Notes under the pieces: model-generated
Told to the model about the DNA's origin: nothing
Databases searched by the model: none
What the model saw: only the letters and a program-made list of their open reading frames with translations
Program-made: the position numbers and the translations under genes
In this document: positions 43,100 through 52,912 of the stretch, piece by piece
Position numbering within the stretch: position 1 is the first letter of the stretch
Layout: each line of letters starts with the position of its first letter
Assembly: GCF_014905175.1 (NCBI RefSeq)
Contig: NC_057790.1
Coordinates: 2,046,001 to 2,110,000, forward strand
Length of the DNA stretch: 64,000 nucleotides
Reading direction: 5' to 3'
Origin: Aphidius gifuensis
Lineage: Eukaryota; Arthropoda; Insecta; Hymenoptera; Braconidae

Positions 43100-46000
43100 A
43101 AAAAAAAAAGTATTATTTGTAAATAGACAGTAGCACATGTGGAAAATGTGTTTCCGGGCAGGTATGAGCCTTATGACCCTTAGGCAGATGAGCTGCTGTC
43201 CCGGTCTGTAATCACGTCTGCAACAGGTATGTACGCTTCAGAGTATATGCAACGAAACACATCAAGAAAAAATAGGATCAAGCAGCGAGTCCTTGCTATA
43301 ATCTCAAGATGAATTCAAGACGGTTACATATATACTTATGTATCCACCACACAACGGCTACCCTTCCAATATTATTCCACTTTATTTATTCTTGGATAAT
43401 GGAAACCCCATGTTAACACGTACACAATCACGTCTTGTTTCGATACTTTTCGCATGTGAAGTAATGTTATATACATACATCTTTGTATATATATCTATTA
43501 CATGTAAGACGATTAAATTAAAAAACTAGAAAATATATTTATATGGGTTTGATATGAAGACATCAAGGATCCAATATCATTAGGTGTATTTATAATTTTA
43601 TTATGGTATAATCATCGCAGGTTAATTTACCATTACAGCTTCGATCAACAAATCAATTAAATAGGCCATTCAAAAATATACACAATTATATTTGACTTGA
43701 ATAAAAATGAAAAGCAAAATATCTTGTGCAATATATAATGTAGGCTATGCACAAAGTGAGTCAAAATAAATTGTTAGCGAGGATCGAGAGAGGGTGTAAA
43801 AACTATCTGCAATTGAGATTAGCTATATGCCGAACAATTACAAGAAGGCCAGTAGTCGTTAGCCTATTGGCCCCGGCGTTAGTATGCATTCCGTCACACC
43901 TGAGTGCACGTTGCCGACAGCGATTCAAGCCTAACGATCCCCAGTGTTTGAAAAAAAAAAAATATATACATTTACCCTACTAGGTGTACTGTAAGATTTG
44001 CGCAACCAACGTTCCAGACGACGTGCTATTTTTTCCCTGCAATTTACCCCACCTTCTTACACTTATCACTCCTTATTATTATTGTTTTTTTTTTTTTTAT
44101 TATTATTTATTCTTTCTCTATATACACATATATATACATCGTCTATGGAACAGGTAGTTTATTGGTTTCGCTGAATAAATCTCACTGCCTTCCCATGCTG
44201 CGTTGCAAGGTCACAGAATTAACCTCATGATAGGATATATATTTATTTTTTTATTTTTTTTCATCTGTTCATTTAAATTTTTGTATAGCAAATAATTTGT
44301 ATTTTAAAATGTTATCTGAAGTTTGGATTGATTGTCTGTTGAAAGACATTTAATCATTTACATTTATTAGGCGTTATGGATGCAAAATTATTTCTAATTG
44401 GTTAGTAATTGATTTAAATGTCAGGTTATGATATCTCGTTTGTGCAAAAAACATGTTTAGAAAATTAATATATAATTCATTCATTTATGTTGAAAGCGTG
44501 ATTCTAGTTTTATAAATAAAGTATGATTTAAAATTGGAATTCATGAGTTCATGAGGAAGAGGGGAAAAAAAGGAAAAATACTTTTTCATTTTTTTTTTTT
44601 TTCATTAAATATATACGACGGTAGGAAGACGCGAGTCTTTTTATGCAAAACCAATATGGCGGGCGTGTCCAAGATGATTGAACGAAGCAATGTTGAGTTG
44701 TGTGTACTCGTCGACCTCGTATTTCGTATTCATAGAAGTTTCCTGGGAACTGGTGTGTACCTGAGTTCAACCGCGGCAAAGAGTGTGCTTGTACATCACC
44801 TCCGGGGACTTAAACCTCTATGTCGAGATATTTTGCACCGTGACCTGTCTGCTTCTGGCCCTTGGGCCCAGGTTCTCTTTGCCACTTTACTTCCGCTATT
44901 GTATTTTATTATTCATTTTTTCCATATTTATCATCATATTTTCAAAGTGAATATATTTTGTTCACGTCATGATCATTAGTCATCTTCATCGTCATTGCCA
45001 TCATCATCATCATCATCTTCATGTTTATCTTCGGCATCCAGATGATGTTAAGATTCTGTTACACTTGGGAATGAAAAAAAAACATAAAAAAAGAAGACCT
45101 ACCCTTTGTATATGACGGCATTCTTTTTTGAAATCAGAGACCGCCGTTATGCGCCTGACATGCCGGTGCAAAACTACAGTGCACCTTAAAACCTGCAATG
45201 GGACTAGTGTACATATATAGCTATATATATATACTTGGATAACGGCTAGCACGTATTAGTTACCGTAGAGCGTTAAGGTAACGACGATAAGTGGGTATCG
45301 TGATGCAAAAACCGTGTGCACAACGGCGTTGGCTGTAACAGTCCTCCCTATTGCTTTGGCCACACGATGGGAAAGTGCATTCGGTCACTTTGGCGGAAGA
45401 ATTGTTAGATCCCTTCGACCTGCTACGTTATAAACACCATCTCGCCTTATATATATACTTTTAAGCATTACGTCATAAAAAAAATACTGTTGTTGTTGTT
45501 GTTATTATTATTTTTACACAACACTATGAATAATAATTGTTAAATAATAATTAATTATCAGAGTCATTCTGCAGTCTGCATATGAATTTCAAATGTTTTG
45601 TTGCTGGCTTTTTTTTTTTTGTTCCTTTGCAATTGTTCTATGAAACATAGAATGATGTTTATCATTTTATCTTGAATTTATACTCGAGATCGTTGATCGA
45701 CCAGACACGCGGGGGCCGTCACAAAGTATACTTGGTTATTGATGCCAAATGAAATACCATGGGCGTGCGTTGTACGCATAATCGAGCTTGCATTTGGTTT
45801 AGGTTACCATCGATTTGTATGAAATTCGATCCAACGACCCACGCGAGGCCATACAGTCGAAGCAGTACTTCAATCTCTTGGCCTTCTATACACATTTTTT
45901 TTTTCTCTGTTATTTATTAGTAGTTTATTTTTAATTTTATTTTATATTTTAAAATTTATTTCTATTAAAGCCATATTAATATTTATGTCAAAATATATTT

Positions 46001-49000
46001 TTGAATATTTGCATAATTGAAAAATTTATAAATTTTTATTTGATTATTATTTCGTTTTTTTTTTTATTTTTTTTCAGATTGATTATCAAGAAAAGTTCGA
46101 CGTTATATAGCGTCGTTGTTATTGCATTGCCGTGAGGCAAGAGACAGTCATGCTTCTTGAATGCTGCCAAAGTCGTTGGAATAACGAACCAAGCAGTAAA
46201 TATCCTGAACGGACAATGTTGTGAATTATCGAGGAACCAACCCCATAAACGGTATGTTTTTATGTTGTTCATTGGTGGATAAACTAAAAAATACCACACA
46301 GGAAGAACTTGACTTAAATGCGACTTCTATATATATACACATTAAATATAAGCTATGTATATATGACCAAGAAATAGCACGCTTACAATAAGATCATGCT
46401 GGTGGACCACCAAGGAATCACAAAGCGTCACGCGATATTCTCACCTCGCACTATAGCCCTTGACCTCATTGCGTTAGAATATCTTGTATATAGTCAATTG
46501 AACTTTGTGCTTAACATATTGACATCTCAATTTATTAATATACTCATATCATAGATATACATCCCAATTTAATTATTATTATTTATCAAATTACAACAAT
46601 GAAATGGCCAATTATTTTTATTACGATTTAATAAATCCACCGTGCAATTATTTCTATTAAATTTTGTAGTTTTGACATTTCTATTAATTATGAAAAGATT
46701 TGAAGATTTATATAATAATCAAAAAAATTTTCATGATTGTTCGACCTGTTTTTTGGGTCAAAAGTCATCGAGCATAAGCACGATAGCCTGTTTAATGTCC
46801 GACAGCTGAATAAGTTTCTATATTGAGAATAATGGTAGTACTTTCTACTATCAAATAGATTTATGGATATCCGACGAGTTTTAGCAGTGTCCATGCCTAC
46901 ATTGCACGCTATTACACTCGAGGTGGGCTTCAAATCATGATGACTACAATCATCCCGCTATTTTACTATATAATATATCTGTATAAATTCATATACAACG
47001 ATATCTTGTTCCTGATGTGTCACAAGTATTGTGATCTACATTTCATGACCCATTGAAAACTATCTATATGAAACATTAATATTTTATATCACGATTATAA
47101 ATTTCGAATATATCTTGAAAAAATAATCGACATTAAAAATTGCACAAAAATTAATAAATAAATAAATTTTAAAATAAACAATATATTGAAATAATAAATA
47201 TAATTGATATAATTTTTCTTATCCATTCAGCTGTTTAAACATCATGATGGTTAAGTCAATATATATAAAAATAATAATCACATTGTCAGTTAAATATAAA
47301 ACTGTGTTTATAGTTTAGTCAGTCTTGAAAATACATCCATAAAAAATACATATATAAAGGGTGATTTACAGATGAAAATGATCATTACATGATAACGGGA
47401 CTAGACTTCAATTGGATTATAAATAAAACTTTCAATATATACACTTGCTCAATCTTTTTGTATATATTTTTTATAATAATATTGACTTCTGTATGTATAT
47501 ATATAGCATGTCATGTGATCATTCGATCGATTTTCAAGATCTAATAATTTATACCCACACATAAAATGTATCTGTATCTGTATATTATATTTATATATAT
47601 ATGTAGTAAAGCAATCTTGAACTATATATTCAACTCTCAGCCATCTTTGAATTGGTTGCGATAAGTCACCTGTTTTGACATGTACCGGGAGCACCCAAGA
47701 CTTGCCTGCAGTTTAACCGATTAGGTATCATGAAGATCCGGATAAACCAGACACCCATGGACGAATATATATACGTGATAATGTTAACCATGCATTTTGC
47801 ATTGCTCAACAACTTTGCTTATATTTTCTACCTTTGCAATTCTTATCTAACTGAACTGGGGCCTCTCAACATATAAAACGATACTTCCGTTCGACAGCAA
47901 CAAACCTTTCGAGATTTAAAGATTTAGCATTGAATTCATCGTACAGCTATTTAATATCTAGATACATTACTGATGATATGACCACTATTCTCATTTACCA
48001 CTTGAGTTACTCATATATATATTTTACTTGTATTATTAATTAAATGATGCTAATAAACGATATCAAATTTAATCGGTATTATTACTGGTATATATATTAA
48101 CTGGACAGTCTATCATATTGCAAATCATTTGTTATAATTTAAAGCTCTACTAGCTCTTTGATTATATCAAATTATATCATTGACAAGTTGAAAATTCATG
48201 TAGCAGTCATTAACATGGTTTTTTTTTTAGTTTTTTTATTCATTCATTATATTCGTGTTATAATGAACTTAATAATATTGCATCAACTGTTTTTAATTCA
48301 AATTAGTTACAAAGTGCGCGTGGCAGACACGTGTCACCTGCAGTCTGTCATGCTTTGGTAAATCCACTTCTTGGCTGGAGAGCCATATACACCAACGTTG
48401 ATAGTTCGTGTTTTTTTTTTTTTTAAATATTCTACCAACAAGGTACACCCTCCATGAAGACATGGCCGAATGACCCCCAGTCTCTGGCTTGCACGACGAC
48501 ATAGAATTTCTCCCTTAAATTTTGAGTACACCAACAAATTATATGAGCAAATTTTATTATTAGTATAAAAGATAGGAAAGAAAAACGGTTGAAACGTCTT
48601 CAAGACATTGAAAGTATTTTAGCAAGGTGTTTTTTATATTTTATTTTGAATGACATATGTTCCGAGGATTCATGCACTGTTGATCTCTTTCTGGTGGTCA
48701 AAAAACAACCCTATACTGTCTTGGGGGCTGCAGGTGGAGAACAAAGTTCTTATACTCAACAGCGGATTTATGGTTGCATGATTACTGTAAGGGGGCATAT
48801 ATACTGGGGGTCGGAATATCAAGTCTGTGTGCACCCCCAAGTTAGCACGCTTTCTTATGTTTGTTGATGTTATTTTATTTTTTATGTTATCGTTGGTATA
48901 TGTCGCGAGTGACATGTGCCAAGGAGATACGCACTGATGATCTTTTGCTACCCAGCAGGTTTAGAAACTCCAAGTGGTTTTTAGTGGTCACTGCAGGTGA

Positions 49001-49740
49001 CGCTTTTATGGTGGTTTTTATAATACCAACAAAAAAGCAGGTGGTTTATCCACGCAACCTAAAATATTTATATAAAAAAAAAATAGTCAAATTATCTTGT
49101 TTGATCAAATAATATTGCGTCTTAACCCGTTTAGTTTAAAAGATTCAAGTGTTGATTATATTTCCAGTTTTTTTTCGGTGATAAACTGTGAAGATCCTCA
49201 AATTATCGTGAAAAACCTGCATTTTTTAACGTAGATATTTAATAGCTCTACCCGTATATATGTCAAGAAAAAAAAATTATATATACATTTACAAAAAAGA
49301 CATATATATATTTGAATTTATGATTTAAAAATAAGTCTAGGCATCTTATATAATTGTCATTGAGATGTGTGATCGTGTTGGTATGAACAAATAAGGAAAA
49401 ATAAATAAATAATTTATAAAATTATCTCTTTAAATACATTGACATGAATAAACAAACAACTTAAAATTATTATTAACGACAAATACAAAATATTTTTTGT
49501 CAAAATTATTTATAATTAATTTTCTTTATGATGAAAAAATAAAAAAAAAAAAACAATATTATAAATGCAACAAATTTTAATTTATTTTTTATTTTTTTTA
49601 ATGAAGAAAACATTAAATAATTTCAAAACAAGTGATTAATATATACTAACTCATTTGTTGTATGACGATAACACAATGTCTGATAACATAAAATAATATT
49701 TCCGGAAAAAAATAAAAAAGTGCTTTGTTATTATTGCACA
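43100..49740. other. Island-rich non-coding stretch upstream of the TIL gene
   Basis: This part has the densest run of balanced-composition islands: about 43130-43240, 43740-43950, 44620-44890, 45090-45460, 45680-45860, 48300-48500 and 48680-49060. None shows a recognisable protein motif. The island at 44620-44890 is open on both strands and carries an ATG at 44656 that heads a 108-codon frame, without a match I can name. Five CAGGTG/CACCTG hexamers fall between 48335 and 49043, 0.8-1.5 kb before the TIL gene start, so part of this may be its control region. A six-copy CAT repeat (44999-45016) and a five-copy TGT repeat (45488-45502) also occur. Confidence 0.4.
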
Positions 49741-49748
49741 CAATTCAG

Positions 49749-49756
49749 TATATATA
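49749..49756 (+). promoter_or_regulatory. Candidate TATA box of the TIL gene
   Basis: TATATATA lies 69-76 bases before the start codon, which would put transcription start near 49780 and leave a 5' leader of about 45 bases. Position is right for a TATA box, but TA runs are common throughout the window. Confidence 0.3.
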
Positions 49757-49824
49757 CTCGTGAATATTGAATGAGGACAAACACTCGTTACTTGAATATT
49801 TCAAAGAAAACTGTGTTGTGTAAA

Positions 49825-51899
49825 ATGAAGATTCAATTTAAAATTATTATTGTATTGTTGAGCATATCTGCTGGTAAGTGAATATAATTTTTATCTTGTC
49901 ATACATGACACTTGTTTTATCCCAGGATAGATTTTTTAATAATTGAATTTGTTTTTCATAGTTTTTGCTGGTTCTGCCGAAGAGTCAGAGTGTGCAACAC
50001 CAGGTCAGTAAAAATGAATATTCAAATTATTTATTTATCATGCAAAATGAATGTAAATAATTTATGTAAATAATTTTTTTTGTATTATATAGAACCGAAA
50101 AAGGTATGTACGGGAGGTCCAAATGATGGATGGACAAATTGTGGTTCAGCATGTCCATTGACTTGTGAAAAACCAGTAGCAGGAGTTTGCACAAAGGTAT
50201 ATTCATTTAAAAAAATCATAATAATATGTAAATAAAATTTTTTATTGAACTCTTTTTTTAATTTATTTCTAATTGTTTTAGCAATGTATATTAAATACAT
50301 GTCAATGTCAAAATGGGACAGTTCGTGCAAGCGATGGACAATGTATCAAAGCCAGTGATTGTTCATGGTATGAAAAAAAAATAAATTGTACAGAAAATGA
50401 AAAATGTACAGCAAAATGTACAGGAGGTGTTTATGATAAATGCACTCTTTGTGGAACAGCATGTCCGTTAACATGTGATAAGCCAAAAGTAGATGTTTGC
50501 ACTTTGGTAAGATAACGAATAATTTATGGAATTTAAAAATTATATAATTCAAAAAGTTTCCTCATTAAAATCAATAAAATTATTTTAATATTTTTTTTTC
50601 TTTCTTTTTTTAGCAATGCAAGGTCAATGTATGTGAATGTCAATCTGGTACTGTTCGTGATACAAAAACTGGACAGTGCGTTAAACCTGACCAATGTCCT
50701 CCACCAAAAGTTAATTGTACCGGTGGTCCATATGATGAATACACAAATTGTGGTTCTTCATGTCCCTTGACTTGTGACAAACCTAAACGTGTAGATGTTT
50801 GTCTAGCTGTAAGAAAAATTTATCATTGGCAATATTATCTGAATCTTTTATATTATGATAACAATAAAAATAACTTTTATTATTTCTTTTTGTTCAATTA
50901 GGTTTGTGTTCCAAATACCTGTGAATGTAAATCTCCATACATTCGTGATACAAAATCTGGACAGTGCGTTAAACCTGATCAATGTCCTCCACCAAAAGCT
51001 AATTGTACTGGTGGTCCATATGATGAATACACAGATTGTGGTTCTCTATGTCCTCCAACTTGTGACAAACCTGAAGGAGGTATCTGTGCAGCTGTAAGAA
51101 AAATTTATTATTGACAATGTTGTCTATATCTCTTATACTATGATAATGATAGAACAAGCTTTAATTATTTTTTTTTGTTCAATTAGGTTTGTGTTCCAAA
51201 TACTTGTAAATGTAAATCTCCATATATTCGTGATACAAAAACTGGACAGTGTGTTAAACCTGATCAATGTCCTCCACCAAAAGCTAATTGTACCGGTGGT
51301 CCACATGATAAATACACAAATTGTGGTTCTCCATGTCCCCCAAGTTGTGACAAACCTCAAGGAGGTATCTGTGCAGCTGTAAGAAAAATTTATTATTGAC
51401 AATGTTTTCTCTATCTCTAATATTATGATAACAATGAAAATAACTTTTATTATTTTCTTTTTAATTAGGTTTGTGTCGAAAATACTTGTCAATGTGAATC
51501 CCCATATATTCGTGATACAAAATCTGGACAGTGCGTGAAACCTGATCAATGTCCTCATAGCCCTGAATGTTCAACAAAATGCAAAGGTGGTCCACATGAT
51601 CACTGTAAAAGTTGTGGTACCAAGTGTCCAGCAACTTGCAAAACTCCTTATCCACAATCTTGTGTAGAGGTATGAAAATTTAATTTTTAACATTTTTTTT
51701 TTTTTAGTTTAATTTTATTATTTATTTATAATTGTTTTTTTAGGTATGTGTTAAAGATGTTTGTCAATGTGATGATGGCTGGGTACGTAATTTGGATGGT
51801 AAATGCATCAAGCTCGATCAATGTCCAACAAATACAAATACTACTGAGCCTTGTGAAACCAGTACAACCACAAAGGCACCAACTGATAGTGGCTGGTAA
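49825..51899 (+). CDS. Secreted six-domain TIL-type serine protease inhibitor
   Basis: Nine exons, 49825-49873, 49962-50003, 50093-50196, 50282-50506, 50614-50808, 50902-51093, 51187-51378, 51469-51669 and 51744-51899, join with GT-AG introns (74-107 bases) to 451 residues. Residues 1 to about 20 are a signal peptide. Six TIL domains follow (about 36-92, 111-168, 175-233, 240-297, 304-361 and 371-427), each with the ten Cys of the family, five before and five after the reactive loop. A Thr-rich tail ends the protein. By comparison with the known Cys-x-P1-P1'-Cys loop, P1 residues are Lys65, Leu140, Ala205, Ala269, Ala333 and Glu400. This suggests trypsin-like, chymotrypsin-like and elastase-like targets. 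All introns inside domains are phase 0 and lie exactly between P1 and P1'. Domains 2 and 6 carry additional Cys. NCT sequons precede domains 2-5. Secreted TIL proteins act in immunity, silk, venom or teratocyte secretions; which applies is not shown. Confidence 0.95.
50614..51468 (+). repeat. Tandem exon-plus-intron units of about 285 bases within the TIL gene
   Basis: Exons 5, 6 and 7 with their following introns start at 50614, 50902 and 51187, and the next exon starts at 51469, giving units of 288, 285 and 282 bases. The three introns (50809-50901, 51094-51186 and 51379-51468; 93, 93 and 90 bases) share the start GTAAGAAAAATTTAT and the end TTTTTNTTNAATTAG-like sequence, and a similar middle. 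Exons 6 and 7 are both 192 bases and nearly identical in the second half. Intron similarity shows that whole genomic units were duplicated or converted recently. Confidence 0.9.
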
Positions 51900-52045
51900 T
51901 AGTTCAAAAATAAATGGCTATAAAAAAAATAATCATATAAAAAAAATTGATATAATTCAAAGAAATTATTTATATGAAAATAAAAAGAAAAAAAAATTAA
52001 AGCCATTATCTAAGCGAAGAAGAAAAAAATCCACACAGATATTAA

Positions 52046-52051
52046 AATAAA
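52046..52051 (+). terminator. Poly(A) signal of the TIL gene
   Basis: An AATAAA hexamer lies about 147 bases after the stop codon. Earlier A-rich sequence contains looser variants (for example AATAAA near 51909 and AAATAAAAAG near 51979), so the exact site used is uncertain. Confidence 0.35.
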
Positions 52052-52841
52052 TTTAAATATAAATTGTGATGTAATTAAACTGCCTGTGGTAATCATAATA
52101 TAAATAATACATTTTTTTAAAAATTATTTTGACAGATGTTTCATTGTCAATATAAAAAAAAATTCATAAATTCGATAAGAAAATATTTCATTAAATAATA
52201 AAAATATATATATTAAAAACAATTGTGTTTATTTATTATATAATTTTACCAAAATTTTTTTATTAAAAATTTAAATTACATACAAGGTAAAATATGAAAA
52301 AAAAAAATCATTAAATTAATTCTTTTTTCATTGCTTAATATTTAAATGAAAATTTTTAAATATCTTGAAAATACATTCAATGCTGATGATAATTAAAATC
52401 GCTAAAAATATTAATAACAAAATTACTTGTTGTCAATGTCAATGGGTCACGGTCACTGAGTGTAATTAGGCGCGTGTGTTGGCACGCGTATAATAATATA
52501 ACTGACAGGTGCTTTGTCATTTTTCAGCCACTGCTACCCGTACGATTTTGAAGATAAAAAAAACATTTGATGTACATAATTATAGCTAAACAGCATATGC
52601 ATTATTGTTAAATAATAAAAATAATAATAGTAAAGTATATAAATTTTAAAAAAAACAAAGATGACATTAATTATTTTATTTTCAAAAATGAATATCCTAT
52701 ATTTGTACGTAAAATATTAATGATAAATAAATAAAAATAATAAATATTGAATAACAAATATTTAATTTTGTAAAAAAACAAATAAATATAAATATATTTA
52801 ACATAAAAAAAGGGTAGGTTCGTAATGATTCCATTATAATG

Positions 52842-52912
52842 TCGCGTGCCCGACACGCGAGCAAACACTAATGACAACTTCCGTTTGACTTCTCGTTTAT
52901 AAACCGGAAGTT
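52842..52912. repeat. Two adjacent inverted repeats
   Basis: TCGCGTG (52842-52848) and CACGCGA (52854-52860) are exact complements around CCCGA. Just after, AACTTCCGTTT (52876-52886) pairs with AAACCGGAAGTT (52901-52912) apart from one additional C. The second pair contains CGGAAG, the core of ETS-type sites. It may be a relic of a small inverted-repeat element or paired protein-binding sites. Confidence 0.6.

Larger units (their letters stand above)
31000..43100. other. Gene-poor A/T-rich DNA with scattered islands and dyads
   Basis: No gene can be supported. Visible items are an E-box cluster at 31533-31580, a perfect 9-base inverted repeat at 37567-37589, and a six-copy CAT repeat at 36294-36311. 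Composition islands are modest, for example 35400-35530, 37320-37380 and 41460-41600. The two longest open frames (40191-40592 and 40608-41084) are low-complexity at many positions and show no family motif, so they are not called. Confidence 0.45.

Noticed and set aside
51133..51558. 141-codon minus-strand frame over the TIL exons
   Set aside because: It is the antisense shadow of the tandem TIL units and repeats for the same reason.
14931..51899. Idea that the region is an integrated polydnavirus (bracovirus) segment because it is gene-poor and has Cys-rich secreted proteins
   Set aside because: No segment-junction repeats, no viral gene families and no circle boundaries were seen. Both genes are ordinary insect families.
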